A stretch of DNA of 64,000 nucleotides from Novosphingobium sp. PP1Y (GCF_000253255.1 NC_015580.1:2183001-2247000), one strand, 5' to 3'; shown: positions 43,649-52,853, numbered from the stretch's first letter. Made by a program: numbers and translations. The notes: generated from the letters alone by a model not told the origin.

Positions 43649-45055
43649 ATGGACGCTCCGCGAGCAGACGGGGCAGGGAGCGAGGCAACTGTCGCCGAGA
43701 CGGTGAAGGCCCGCCATACCGGCTCGCTCGCGCGGCGCATGATGCTGATTGCGGCCGGGTGGATCTCGATCCTCCTGCTGTTCGGCGGACTGGCGCTCGA
43801 TCGCACGCTGACCTCGCTGGTCACCCGCAATTTCGACGAACAGCTCGGTTACATGCTCACCGGCATGATCGGTTCGGCTGAGATCGGTCCGGATGGCGAG
43901 GTGTTCTTCATCCGACCGCTGGGCGACCAGCGGTTCCTCGAGCCGAACAGCGGCCTGTACTGGCAGATTCGCGCCAAGGGGCACGAGGATTTCCCCTCGC
44001 GCTCGCTGTGGGATCGCAGCCTCGACGTTCCCGAGGACAACTTCGACGCAAAGCCGCATGTTTACGACAGCGACCAGTTCCCCGGCGAGCCGCTGCGGAT
44101 CATGGAGCGCTCGATCATTCTGCCGGGCAGCGACACTCAATGGATGTTCACTGTCGCGGCCAGTCGCGAGGATCTCGACGAACAGATCAAGATGATCCGC
44201 TCGATCCTCGTCTACAGCTTCGTCGCGCTCGGCTTCGGCTTGTTGCTCATGGCGGGGATGCAGACCTGGTACGGCCTGTTTCCGCTGCGCCATGTGCGCC
44301 GCGCGATCCAGAAGCTGCGAACGACGGGCGCCAGCCGCGTGACCGACCCGCTGCCCCAGGAAGTCGAGCCGCTGGTCGACGAACTCAATGCCCTGCTGTC
44401 GCATACCGAACTGCAGGCGGAGGAAGCGCGTCGCCACGCCGGCAACCTGGCCCATGCGCTCAAGACGCCGCTGACGGTCATCATGAACGCGGCCACGGCC
44501 AAGTCGCCCGACCTGTCCGACACGGTGATCCGCGAAGCGGCGGTGATGCGGCGGCAGGTCGATCACCATCTGGCCCGGGCCCGGGCCGTCGGGCGCCGCG
44601 CGGCCGGGATGTCGCGTGCCAGCGTGTGGCCAAGCCTCGAGGCAGTGCTGCGCGCCGTCCAGCGCCTTTACGATGACACGCGCTTCGACCTCGATGGCAA
44701 TCACGGCGTGACCGTCGCGGTGGAGAAACAGGACCTCGAGGAGATTCTCGGCAATCTGATCGAGAATGCCGCCAAGTATGGCGGAGGCAGCGTCTTCGTC
44801 ACGGTCGATGCGGGGTACGACCCGCAGTTCTGCGAGATCTGGGTCGAGGACGACGGCATGGGGATTCCGGCTGCCGAGCGTACCCGCATTTTCGATCGCG
44901 GGGCCCGTCTCGATACTGGCAAGCCCGGCACCGGGCTTGGCCTTGCCATTGTTCGCGACGTGGTGGAAATCTATGGCGGAAGGGTCGAACTCGATGAGAG
45001 CGAGGACCTGGGCGGCCTGCTGGTCAAGTTGCAGCTGCCGCGCACCGCGACCTGA
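43649..45055 (+). CDS. Sensor histidine kinase (PhoQ-like)
   Basis: A 468-aa inner-membrane kinase: N-terminal helix (MMLIAAGWISILLLFGGLALD), a periplasmic domain of about 140 residues, a second helix (ILVYSFVALGFGLLLMAGMQTWYGLFPL), a HAMP-like linker, the H-box NLAHALKTPLTVIMNAA, N-box NLIENAAKYGGG and G-box GTGLGLAIVRDVVEIYGG. The ATG is preceded by GGAG. Partner of the preceding response regulator. The signal is unknown; HALKTPL and domain order resemble PhoQ. Confidence 0.92.
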   Translation: MDAPRADGAGSEATVAETVKARHTGSLARRMMLIAAGWISILLLFGGLALDRTLTSLVTRNFDEQLGYMLTGMIGSAEIGPDGEVFFIRPLGDQRFLEPNSGLYWQIRAKGHEDFPSRSLWDRSLDVPEDNFDAKPHVYDSDQFPGEPLRIMERSIILPGSDTQWMFTVAASREDLDEQIKMIRSILVYSFVALGFGLLLMAGMQTWYGLFPLRHVRRAIQKLRTTGASRVTDPLPQEVEPLVDELNALLSHTELQAEEARRHAGNLAHALKTPLTVIMNAATAKSPDLSDTVIREAAVMRRQVDHHLARARAVGRRAAGMSRASVWPSLEAVLRAVQRLYDDTRFDLDGNHGVTVAVEKQDLEEILGNLIENAAKYGGGSVFVTVDAGYDPQFCEIWVEDDGMGIPAAERTRIFDRGARLDTGKPGTGLGLAIVRDVVEIYGGRVELDESEDLGGLLVKLQLPRTAT

Positions 45056-45154
45056 AGGAATGCGGGGTCGGAAGCTGGGGATGCGCGCCACGTGCGCGGT
45101 TGCAGCGCCGGCCCTGCCGCTTCATTGGCGGCGTTCGAAAATCAAGGAGTACCC

Positions 45155-45358
45155 ATGAACGAGACCATCAAACTGTCGCTCACGCAGGACGAAGTCGAAA
45201 TCCTCGTCGATGCCCTCGAAGCCGACATGGAAGGCTACGTCGAGGCAGCGAAGGAAGCGCGCGGCAACGGCAATCGCGATGACGTGAAGACGTTCACCGA
45301 TGCCGCCACGCGCATCCAGACCCTGATGAGCAAACTTCAGGACTACGTCGAAGAATAA
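45155..45358 (+). CDS. Small conserved-looking hypothetical protein
   Basis: A 67-aa acidic, helical protein: NETIKLSLTQDEVEILVDALEADMEGYVEAAKEARGNGNRDDVKTFTDAATRIQTLMSKLQDYVEE. It has AAGGAG before the ATG and a terminator after it (45366-45388), so it is very probably expressed. It looks like a two-helix hairpin. I do not recognise a family. It lies 99 bp after the kinase gene and faces chorismate mutase. Confidence 0.75.
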   Translation: MNETIKLSLTQDEVEILVDALEADMEGYVEAAKEARGNGNRDDVKTFTDAATRIQTLMSKLQDYVEE

Positions 45359-45365
45359 TAGCGCG

Positions 45366-45388
45366 AAAGGCCGGCTCAGCCGGCCTTT
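45366..45388. terminator. Bidirectional terminator overlapping the chorismate mutase stop
   Basis: AAAGGCCGGC / GCCGGCCTTT, a perfect 10-bp stem with a 3-nt loop (TCA) that is itself the reverse complement of the chorismate mutase stop codon. A and T flanks allow termination in both directions. Confidence 0.75.
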
Positions 45389-45675
45389 GCCTGCTGGTGA
45401 TGGCGGATCACTTCGTCGATGATGAAGCGCAGGAACTTCTCGCCGAAGTCGGGATCGAGATTTGCGTCCTCCGCCAATTTGCGCAGGCGCGCGATCTGCC
45501 GTTCCTCGCGGCCGGGATCGGAAGCGGGCAAGTCTTTCTCGGCCTTGTAGGCGCCGACGGCCTGGGTGATGCGAAAGCGCTCGGCCAGGATGAAGATCAG
45601 GGCGGCATCGATATTGTCGATGCTGGAGCGGAAGCCGGCGAGCACCGGATCGGTGGCGGGAGTGTCCTGGGTCAT
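45376..45675 (-). CDS. Chorismate mutase, AroQ class
   Basis: A 99-aa monofunctional chorismate mutase that converts chorismate to prephenate for Phe and Tyr synthesis. The helical AroQ fold shows in FRSSIDNIDAALIFILAERFRITQAVGAYKAEKDLPASDPGREERQIARLRKLAEDANLDPDFGEKFLRFIIDEVIRHHQ, with the catalytic Arg in the first helix, the KAEKDLPASDPGRE loop (Lys, Asp, Arg) and Glu/Gln late. No prephenate dehydratase is fused. No signal peptide, so cytoplasmic. Confidence 0.9.
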   Translation of the reverse strand: MTQDTPATDPVLAGFRSSIDNIDAALIFILAERFRITQAVGAYKAEKDLPASDPGREERQIARLRKLAEDANLDPDFGEKFLRFIIDEVIRHHQQAKAG

Positions 45676-45785
45676 GGTGGAGCCCCGCTAGCACGGCTCT
45701 TGTTACTGTGCCAGCCTGCGCAAATGGCGCTCCGGGCGGCATTCCCACTTGCGTTCAAGCCGCTGAAAGCGCAATGCGCGGGGCG

Positions 45786-46802
45786 ATGACTGCACAAGTG
45801 ATTAACCTGCGTTCACGTGAAACGCAGCCCTCCCTGGCTCCCATGCTCGCCCTGACTGCGGCAGGCATGAACAGCGTCAATTCCGTCATTCTCGACCGCA
45901 TGCAAAGCGAGATCCCGCTGATCCCGGCGCTTGCCGGACATCTGATCTCCGGCGGCGGCAAGCGCATGCGCCCGATGCTGACGGTCGCGGCAGCCGAGCT
46001 GTGCGGTTACCAGGGTACCCGTCACCACAAGCTGGCGGCGGCCGTCGAATTCATTCACACCGCGACCCTGCTGCACGACGACGTCGTCGATGGTTCCGAC
46101 CTGCGGCGCGGCAAGGCGGCGGCCAATATCGTCTTCGGCAATCCGGCGACGGTCCTGGTGGGCGACTTCCTGTTCACCCGCGCATTCGAACTCATGGTCG
46201 AGGACGGCAGCCTGCGCGTCCTCAAGATCCTGTCGAAGGCCAGCTCGATCATCGCCGAGGGCGAAGTCGACCAGCTGACCGCCCAGCGCAAGATCGAGAC
46301 GAGCGAGGAGCACTACCTCCAGATCATCGGTTCGAAGACTGCGGCGCTGTTTGCGGCGGCGACCCGGATCGCCGCGGTCGTGGCCGAGAAGAGCGAAGCC
46401 GAAGAGCAGGCGCTCGATGCCTATGGACGCAATCTCGGGATCGCCTTCCAGCTTGTCGACGATGCGATCGACTACGATTCGGAAGCTGCCGAATCGGGCA
46501 AGGACAAGGGCGATGACTTCCGCGAGGGCAAGATGACCCTTCCGGTCATCCTCGCATATGCCCGAGGCACTGAGGAAGAACGCAAGTTCTGGCAGGAAGC
46601 CATTGCCGGCTTCCGCACCGAGGACGAGGACCTTGCCCACGCGGTCGAACTGATCAATCGCCACAAGTGCGTCGAGGCGACCCGCGAGCGGGCCCGCCAC
46701 TTCGCCCAGCGCGCCATCGATTCGATTGCAGGCTTCCCCTCCGGCGAAGCGCGCAATGCCATGGCTGAAGCGGTCGAATTCGCCGTCGCGCGCCGGTACT
46801 GA
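45786..46802 (+). CDS. Polyprenyl (octa/decaprenyl) diphosphate synthase
   Basis: A 338-aa all-helical trans-prenyltransferase that builds the ubiquinone side chain from IPP and FPP. The first Asp-rich motif is LLHDDVVDGSDLRRG, the second is FQLVDDAIDYDSE; ISGGGKRMRPML and GNPATVLVGDFLFTRAFELMVE are further family parts. Sphingomonads make CoQ10, so a decaprenyl product is likely, but chain length cannot be read from motifs alone. The start is MTAQVINLRSRETQPS; the longer open frame lacks a ribosome binding site. Confidence 0.92.
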   Translation: MTAQVINLRSRETQPSLAPMLALTAAGMNSVNSVILDRMQSEIPLIPALAGHLISGGGKRMRPMLTVAAAELCGYQGTRHHKLAAAVEFIHTATLLHDDVVDGSDLRRGKAAANIVFGNPATVLVGDFLFTRAFELMVEDGSLRVLKILSKASSIIAEGEVDQLTAQRKIETSEEHYLQIIGSKTAALFAAATRIAAVVAEKSEAEEQALDAYGRNLGIAFQLVDDAIDYDSEAAESGKDKGDDFREGKMTLPVILAYARGTEEERKFWQEAIAGFRTEDEDLAHAVELINRHKCVEATRERARHFAQRAIDSIAGFPSGEARNAMAEAVEFAVARRY

Positions 46803-46891
46803 CGCGGTTAAGCAACGGTTCGTCAGATTGCGGGCACCTGCAGCAAGGCCGTAATTGCGATGCGCAGTTTCGGTCCCTATTGAGGCCGCCC

Positions 46892-47665
46892 ATGCGCTCC
46901 GAGCTCAATCGGGCTGTCACCGGCTACCAGCCCGGTTCGCCCCGCCAACGTATCGTCTCGTCCCTGCTGTCCGCGGGCGTGATCGCGCTCGTCTTGCTTC
47001 TGGCGATTTACCAGAGCGGGGTGGTCAGCATGCCGGAGAAGCGCAACAATCCGGTTACCTTCGATGTCACCGGCCAGGAAAAGGACAAGGGCGAGAAAGC
47101 CAAGGACAAGCCCAAGGCCGAGGAAAAGAAAGAGAAAAAGAAGAAGGTCGAGCCGGTCCAGAAGGAAGAGGTCAAGAAGCCTCCGGTCATCACGCCGCCG
47201 GTTGAAACGCCTGTCGTGAAGAAGCCCGCCTTCACCTTCCTGAAGCTCTCGCACGAGGATTTCGCGTCAGCGGACATCGGACAGATGAAGGCGCCGGCCC
47301 CAGCCGTCAGCAGCGAATCGGGGAGCGGTTCCGGTTCCGCATATGGGCCGGGCGAAGGGCCGGGCGGTGCGATTCTCTACCGTGCCCAGTGGTACCGTGA
47401 ACCCAGCGGTGCCGAACTCGGTGGCTACATTCCCGCCAATGCCCCGCGCACCGGATGGGGCGAAATCGCCTGCCAGACGATTGAGAACTACAAGGTCGAA
47501 AACTGCCAGATCCTTGGCGAATCGCCGCGCGGTTCGGGGTATGGCCGCGCGGTGCAGAGTGCGGCGTGGCAGTTCCAGGTGGTTCCGCCGCGGATCAACG
47601 GCAAGCCGCAGCTTGGCACCTGGGTCCGCATCCGGATCGACTACGGGTCGAAAATGGCAGGTTGA
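46892..47665 (+). CDS. TonB-like energy-transducer protein
   Basis: A 257-aa protein with an N-terminal membrane helix (IVSSLLSAGVIALVLLLAIYQ), a Lys/Glu/Pro-rich linker (KDKGEKAKDKPKAEEKKEKKKKVEPVQKEE, then KKPPVITPPVETPVVKKP) that can span the periplasm, and a C-terminal domain ending GRAVQSAAWQFQVVPPRINGKPQLGTWVRIRIDYG, which resembles the TonB C-terminal domain. GAGG precedes the ATG. It is 90 bp downstream of the prenyl synthase. It may energise outer-membrane receptors; no ExbB/ExbD is adjacent, so the assignment is by features, not certain. Confidence 0.7.
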   Translation: MRSELNRAVTGYQPGSPRQRIVSSLLSAGVIALVLLLAIYQSGVVSMPEKRNNPVTFDVTGQEKDKGEKAKDKPKAEEKKEKKKKVEPVQKEEVKKPPVITPPVETPVVKKPAFTFLKLSHEDFASADIGQMKAPAPAVSSESGSGSGSAYGPGEGPGGAILYRAQWYREPSGAELGGYIPANAPRTGWGEIACQTIENYKVENCQILGESPRGSGYGRAVQSAAWQFQVVPPRINGKPQLGTWVRIRIDYGSKMAG

Positions 47666-47678
47666 AGCGCGGGGCCGG

Positions 47679-49631
47679 TCAGGCCGCGCGAATCGACTGG
47701 GGCTGGACCTTGTCGATATGCGCGATCAGTTCTTCGAGCGGCATCGGTCGGGCAATGAAGAAGCCCTGCGCCAGCGCGAAACCGGCAACCCTTGCGCTCA
47801 AGAGCTGGTTTTCAGTCTCGATGCCTTCGATCACGCAGTCCAGCGACAGCGCGCGGGCCAGACTGCGAATCGCCTCGATCAGCCGTCGGCCCTTCGTTTC
47901 ATCGAGCCTTGCTGCAAAGCTGCGGTCGATCTTCACCATGTCGAGGGGCAGTTGGTGAAGTGAGGAGAGGCTCGAGTAGCCGGTGCCGAAATCGTCCAGC
48001 GCTATGCGCACGCCGGTGCGGCGTAGGCGCTTCAGGGCACTGCGGGCATTGTCGAGCTCGGCAATCAGGGAGCTTTCGGTGATCTCGAACAGCAGTCGGC
48101 GCGGCGAATGGACCATGGCCCTGATCCGCTCGAGCAGGGCATCGATGGTTTCCGCGTCGCCGACGTCCTTGCCCGACAGGTTGAACGTCAGGCCCATGTC
48201 CTCGGGAATGCGATCGAGCGAGGCCAGTGCCTTGTCGAACAGAGCCAGGGTCACCTGCCGTGCCCGTCCCACACGCTCTGCAGAGGCAATCAGCATTTCG
48301 GGAGGGACGCGGCCGATGATCGGAGAATTCCACCGCGCCAGGCACTCGACGCCCTTGGGGATCATCGTCTCGGTGTTGATGATCGGTTGGAAGACGACCG
48401 ACAGTTCGGTCATGAGATCGGCGGCCTGCAGCGCGGAATCTAGGGCCTGCTCCGAGCGGATCAGCTTCTCCAGTTCCGAGGTGAAGCGCACGCACTGCCC
48501 GCGCTTGTTCTTCTTGGCGTGATAAAGGGCGAAGTCGGCGTTGTCGTAGAGGACGCTCGCTGACTTGGCTGCCGCCGGATAGGGGGCGATGCCGGCGGAA
48601 CAGCCGACGGAAACGATGACGTCGCCCAGTCTGGCGGGCTGCCGGATCGTCGTGAACAGCGCGTGGGTGATGGCCTCGGCCTGTTCGAGACCGCCGATCG
48701 AGATGATGCCGAATTCGTCGCCGCCAAGCCGGGCGATGACGACGTCGGCTGGGCACAACGTCATGATCCGCTCGCCCAGAAGCTGCAGCAGCCGGTCGCC
48801 CTGTACGTGGCCGTGCGTGTCATTGATGGGCTTGAAGCGATCGAGGTCGATCAGCCCGACGCAGAACTGGTCCTGCGGCTGCGCACATTCCAGCAGACCT
48901 TCCAGGGTCGCGAAGAAATAGCGGCGGTTGGGCAGTCCGGTCAGCGCATCGGTCATGGCGAGGCGGGCGTTCTCCTCCCCCAGGGCCTGGGCCTGACGCC
49001 TTTCGCAGGTCAGATCCCTCTGTGTGCTCTCCAGATGTACGAACGAGGCATAGGAATCGCGCAGGATCTTGAGCACGACCAGCGAAACCAGAGAGATGTT
49101 GATGGCAATGGCCACCATGACCGAACTGCCTGACAGAAAGCTGTAGGCCAGAAAGCCGCCGAGCACCGCGACATTTACCAATGTCGCTGCCATCGGCAGG
49201 AAACTTAGGCAGAACGTGCAGCCCAGGACGGTTATCGCGATGAAGATCGCGAAGTGGCCCCGCTCGTAGGGACCGCCGTACTGGACCAGCACCGTAGCCC
49301 AGACAAGGCAGGTCATGGCGAGCAACATGGAGATGAAGACCGTCACGCGCAGGCGTTTGAGCGCGCGCGCGGGATCCAGGTCCCTTGCCGTCAGCGGCCG
49401 CATCCAGACGAGCATGCGAATGATGCTGAACGCAATGAGTCCTGCAGGAACCGAGAGCGTGAGGTACTCGGGGGCAAGGTTGCGATGCGTGAAGGCGAAT
49501 ATGGCGGAGTTTACGGCGACGAGGCCATATAACGGCGGCACCTGTTCGCGCAGACGCAGATACTGCGCCACGGGCAGGGGATACTGGCCTGGCCTGTACG
49601 ACCGGGGCGTCTTGCGCGTTTCGTCTGCCAA
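47679..49631 (-). CDS. Membrane GGDEF-EAL domain protein
   Basis: A 650-aa cyclic-di-GMP signalling protein. About five to seven membrane helices in residues 30-200, then a GGDEF domain (DALTGLPNRRYF..., RLGGDEFGII) and an EAL domain. The GGDEF signature is intact. In the EAL domain the motif reads GVECLARW rather than EALLRW (E kept, A to C), FNLSG, FEITESSL, DDFGTGYSSLSSLHQLPLDMVKIDRSF and EGIETENQ are present, so phosphodiesterase residues are largely conserved. It may make, break or switch between the two activities. The gene is convergent with the TonB-like gene. Confidence 0.92.
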   Translation of the reverse strand: MADETRKTPRSYRPGQYPLPVAQYLRLREQVPPLYGLVAVNSAIFAFTHRNLAPEYLTLSVPAGLIAFSIIRMLVWMRPLTARDLDPARALKRLRVTVFISMLLAMTCLVWATVLVQYGGPYERGHFAIFIAITVLGCTFCLSFLPMAATLVNVAVLGGFLAYSFLSGSSVMVAIAINISLVSLVVLKILRDSYASFVHLESTQRDLTCERRQAQALGEENARLAMTDALTGLPNRRYFFATLEGLLECAQPQDQFCVGLIDLDRFKPINDTHGHVQGDRLLQLLGERIMTLCPADVVIARLGGDEFGIISIGGLEQAEAITHALFTTIRQPARLGDVIVSVGCSAGIAPYPAAAKSASVLYDNADFALYHAKKNKRGQCVRFTSELEKLIRSEQALDSALQAADLMTELSVVFQPIINTETMIPKGVECLARWNSPIIGRVPPEMLIASAERVGRARQVTLALFDKALASLDRIPEDMGLTFNLSGKDVGDAETIDALLERIRAMVHSPRRLLFEITESSLIAELDNARSALKRLRRTGVRIALDDFGTGYSSLSSLHQLPLDMVKIDRSFAARLDETKGRRLIEAIRSLARALSLDCVIEGIETENQLLSARVAGFALAQGFFIARPMPLEELIAHIDKVQPQSIRAA

Positions 49632-49771
49632 ATCATTAGACTCCTGACGAAATCAGGTACCCAAGAATGGTTTAAGATTGGTACATGCCATGCGCGCACT
49701 AGGACGGATGCGTCCGCTCGGGTTCTGGTGAGGCCTTCCTTCGGCATGGCAGCCGATCTAAGGGACCGGGC

Positions 49772-52258
49772 GTGACCACTCTGCCAATCCACACCGTCCT
49801 TCCGGACCTCCTTCAGGCCTTGAGAGACCGCACCGCCTGCGTGCTGATCGCGCCGCCCGGTGCAGGCAAGACGACGGCCGTGGCGCCCGCCTTGCTGGGC
49901 GAGCCCTGGTGCGACGGCACGGTCATCCTGCTGTCCCCGCGCCGCGTGGCGGCGCGTGCGTCTGCAGAGCGCATGGCCGAAATGCTTGGCGAGAAGGCGG
50001 GCGAGACGATCGGCTACGTGACGCGTCTCGATACGAAGCGCTCCGGTAAGACGCGCGTGCTGGTGATGACCGAGGCGATCTTCGTTGCCTCGATCCTCTC
50101 CGACCCGGAATTGCCGGGAGTCAGCGCGGTCCTCTTCGACGAGGCGCACGAGCGTCATCTCGACAGCGATCTCGGCCTCGCGCTCTCTCTCGAAACGCGC
50201 GAAGTCTTGCGCGACGACCTGCGCGTGGTGGTCATGTCGGCAACGATAGACGGTACGCGGTTCGCGCGCCTGCTCGGAAGCGACGCGCCCCTGATCGAAA
50301 GCGAGGGCAAGTCCTGGCCACTGACGATCCGCTGGTTCGGCGCTTCGCCCGATCTGCGGATCGAAGATGCGGTGACATCTGCGATCCTTGCTGCATGGCG
50401 CGAAGAAGACGGCGATATCCTCGCGTTCCTGCCGGGTGTGCGCGAGATCGACCGAGCGGCCGAGCGTCTGGCGGAGAAGCTGCCTGCCGCACTTGTACTG
50501 CCGCTGCATGGCCAGTGCGAGCCCGCCGCGCAGCGCACTGCCATTCGCCGCGATCCGCAGGGGCGGCGCCGTGTCGTACTGTCGACCGCGATCGCCGAGA
50601 CCTCGCTCACGCTCGACGGCGTTTCGGTAGTGGTGGACTGCGGTCTTTCGCGCCGCGCGGAATTCGACAAGGCAGCGGGCGTGACCCGGCTCGTGACGCA
50701 TCGGGCGAGCCGGGCTTCGGCGGCCCAGCGCGCAGGTCGTGCTGCGCGCCAGCAGCCCGGAACGGCCTATCGCCTGTGGGAAGAGGCGGGCCACGCGGGC
50801 CGTCCTGAATTCGATCCTCCCGAAATGCTGACCAGCGATCTGGCGCCGCTGACGCTATCGCTGGCGCAGTGGGGGGCGGGCGATCCGGCAGCCATGGCCT
50901 GGCTCGATCCTCCTCCGCCGCCCGCGCTCGATGCCGCGCGCGGCCAGCTTGCAGCCCTCGGAGCGCTTGACGCGGAAGGGCGGATCACACCTTTCGGCCG
51001 CGAGATGGCAAGCCTGCCGCTCGATCCGGCGCAGGCGGCCATGGTGCTGCGCGCAGCGGATTTCGGGGCAGAGAACGTGGCTGCCCGGTTGGCCCTGCTG
51101 CTGCAGGAACGCGGTCTGGGTGGTCGCAGCGAGGATCTGGCGCAGCGACTCGCGCGCTGGGAGAGCGACCGCTCTGCGCGCGCGCAAGCCTCTCGCAGGC
51201 TGGCAGATGGCTGGTCCCGCCGCGCTTCGGCGCTGGTCAAGGCGAGGCGCGATGACGGGGCGCAGGACGTGGCGAAAGACACGGCTGGCGGCGATGTACC
51301 GGTTGGCGCGCTTCTTGCGCTGGGGCGACCCGACATGGTCGCGCGTCGCCGCGATGCTTCGGGCGAGACCTGGCTCTCCGCAGGGGGCAGGGGGTACATT
51401 CTCGACCCGACATCGCCGCTCGCCTCGCGCGACTGGATGGTGATCGGCGATGCGCAGGGGCAGGCGAAGGGCGCGCGCATCCTTTCCGGCGCTTCGCTGG
51501 AGCCTTCCGAGGTCGAGACCTGGCTGGCAGAGCGGATCGAGCGGCGCTCGATCCTGCGCTGGAACGAGGCCGAAGGCCGGGTCGAGGCCCGTCAGCAGCG
51601 GCGGCTTGGCGCGATTACCCTGGCGAGCGGGCCCGATCCGTCTCCCGATCCCGGCGCCATTGCGGCATTCCTGCTCGACCGGGTGCGCGAGAAGGGGCTG
51701 GCTCTGGTGCCGTTCGGCAAGAGCAGCCTCTCGCTGCTGCGCCGCGCCCGATTCGCCGGGCTGTCGGCGCTGGGCGAGGAGGCGATGCTGGCCGACCTCG
51801 ATACATGGCTCGGGCCTCTCGTCGGTCGTCGCCTCGACGCCATCGACAAGGGCGCCTTGCACGCGGCCTTGCTGGGGCGCCTGACCTGGGACGACCAGCA
51901 GGTGCTCGAACGGCTGGCCCCGGCGGAGTTTCGCAGCCCGGCCGGATCGAGCCATGCGATCGACTACGAAGACGAGGGCGGTCCCAGCGTGGAAGTGCGC
52001 GTGCAGGGGCTTTTCGGCCTCGATAGCCATCCGACGTTCGGTCAGCCGCCGCAACCTCTGTTGCTCAAGCTGACGTCGCCTGCGGGGCGGCCGATCCAGA
52101 CGACGCGCGATCTGCCCGGCTTCTGGCGTGGATCGTGGCGCGACGTGCAGCGCGACATGAAGGGGCGCTATCCCAGGCATCGCTGGCCGGACGAACCCTG
52201 GGCCGAAGACCCCAGCCTCAAGACCCGCAATGCCTTCGAAGCCTCGCGCAGGCGCTGA
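49772..52258 (+). CDS. hrpB: ATP-dependent helicase HrpB
   Basis: An 828-aa DEAH-box helicase. The N-terminus has Walker A APPGAGKTT (near residue 27), the SPRRVAARASAERMAE motif, DEAH in VLFDEAHERHLDSD, SAT in VMSATIDG, and QRAGRAARQQPG for motif VI. The C-terminal HrpB domain (FGLDSHPTFGQPPQPLLLKLTSPAGRPIQTTRDLPGFW) is specific for this family. It starts with GTG. RNA/DNA-unwinding activity is expected; the cellular role of bacterial HrpB is poorly known. Confidence 0.93.
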   Translation: MTTLPIHTVLPDLLQALRDRTACVLIAPPGAGKTTAVAPALLGEPWCDGTVILLSPRRVAARASAERMAEMLGEKAGETIGYVTRLDTKRSGKTRVLVMTEAIFVASILSDPELPGVSAVLFDEAHERHLDSDLGLALSLETREVLRDDLRVVVMSATIDGTRFARLLGSDAPLIESEGKSWPLTIRWFGASPDLRIEDAVTSAILAAWREEDGDILAFLPGVREIDRAAERLAEKLPAALVLPLHGQCEPAAQRTAIRRDPQGRRRVVLSTAIAETSLTLDGVSVVVDCGLSRRAEFDKAAGVTRLVTHRASRASAAQRAGRAARQQPGTAYRLWEEAGHAGRPEFDPPEMLTSDLAPLTLSLAQWGAGDPAAMAWLDPPPPPALDAARGQLAALGALDAEGRITPFGREMASLPLDPAQAAMVLRAADFGAENVAARLALLLQERGLGGRSEDLAQRLARWESDRSARAQASRRLADGWSRRASALVKARRDDGAQDVAKDTAGGDVPVGALLALGRPDMVARRRDASGETWLSAGGRGYILDPTSPLASRDWMVIGDAQGQAKGARILSGASLEPSEVETWLAERIERRSILRWNEAEGRVEARQQRRLGAITLASGPDPSPDPGAIAAFLLDRVREKGLALVPFGKSSLSLLRRARFAGLSALGEEAMLADLDTWLGPLVGRRLDAIDKGALHAALLGRLTWDDQQVLERLAPAEFRSPAGSSHAIDYEDEGGPSVEVRVQGLFGLDSHPTFGQPPQPLLLKLTSPAGRPIQTTRDLPGFWRGSWRDVQRDMKGRYPRHRWPDEPWAEDPSLKTRNAFEASRRR

Positions 52259-52353
52259 GATCCGGACCCGCAAACGGCAGGATTGGGAAGACAATCGGGG
52301 GAAGTGTGATTCCGGCTTGATTTCCGGCGCGATTCGGAGGCAAAGCGACCGCC

Positions 52354-52632
52354 ATGAGTGCACGTATCTATCAGCGCCCGAAAAATGCCATGCAGTCCGG
52401 CAAGGCACTGCTGGATCAGTGGGTCCTCGATTTCGTTCCCGCAGAAGCGAAGCAGCCCGATCCCCTGATGGGTTGGGCCGGTTCCGGCGACATGAACCAG
52501 CAGGTCCAGCTGAGGTTCCCCACTTGTGAGGAAGCACGGGCCTACGCCGATCGCTACGGCATCGACGCGGTGATTCATTCCACGCCGCCGCGCCGCCTGA
52601 AGATCCAGGCCTACGCCGACAATTTTCGCTGA
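52354..52632 (+). CDS. Complex I NDUFS4-type subunit
   Basis: A 92-aa protein of the ETC_C1_NDUFS4 family, the bacterial counterpart of a supernumerary subunit of NADH dehydrogenase. Typical segments: ARIYQRPKNAMQSGKALLDQWVLDFVP, DPLMGWAGSGDMNQQVQLRFPTCEEARAYADRYGI, and PPRRLKIQAYADNFR. It is 95 bp after hrpB and followed by a hairpin (52648-52665). No nuo genes are nearby; in alphaproteobacteria this subunit is often scattered in the genome. Confidence 0.9.
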   Translation: MSARIYQRPKNAMQSGKALLDQWVLDFVPAEAKQPDPLMGWAGSGDMNQQVQLRFPTCEEARAYADRYGIDAVIHSTPPRRLKIQAYADNFR

Positions 52633-52647
52633 TCTGAAATAGTTGCA

Positions 52648-52665
52648 CCCGGTTCGCGAACCGGG
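52648..52665 (+). terminator. Palindromic hairpin after the NDUFS4-like gene
   Basis: Perfect palindrome CCCGGTTCGCGAACCGGG, 15 bp after the stop codon: a 7-bp stem with a CGCG loop. The following T-run is weak (TCTTG). It probably ends the short transcript before the SRP RNA gene. Confidence 0.5.
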
Positions 52666-52703
52666 TCTTGCAATCCGGGCGAACGCCAGCCATATGGCGG
52701 CCC

Positions 52704-52794
52704 GGGAGTCGGGTGGACGTTTGCGTTCGCGAACCTGGTCAGGTCCGGAAGGAAGCAGCCAAAACGGATTGCGACGGGTCGCTCGGCTCCTTTA
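52704..52794 (+). ncRNA. ffs: Signal recognition particle RNA (small, 4.5S type)
   Basis: The SRP RNA core (GTCCGGAAGGAAGCAGCC and its left neighbour GGTCA) is at 52737-52760, including the GGAA tetraloop region of helix 8. The 5' part GGAGTCGGGTGG can pair with 3' TCGCTCGGCTCC around 52785-52790 to close a long hairpin of about 90 nt, as in other small bacterial SRP RNAs. The exact ends are estimated from this pairing and are uncertain by a few bases. It guides Ffh to signal-anchor proteins. It lies between the NDUFS4-like gene and dnaX. Confidence 0.88.
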
Positions 52795-52853
52795 CCCCAC
52801 ACCGTCACGGCCCAGCCACATGTTCAGCCTTGGGGAAGCGCGCCGTACGTGCG

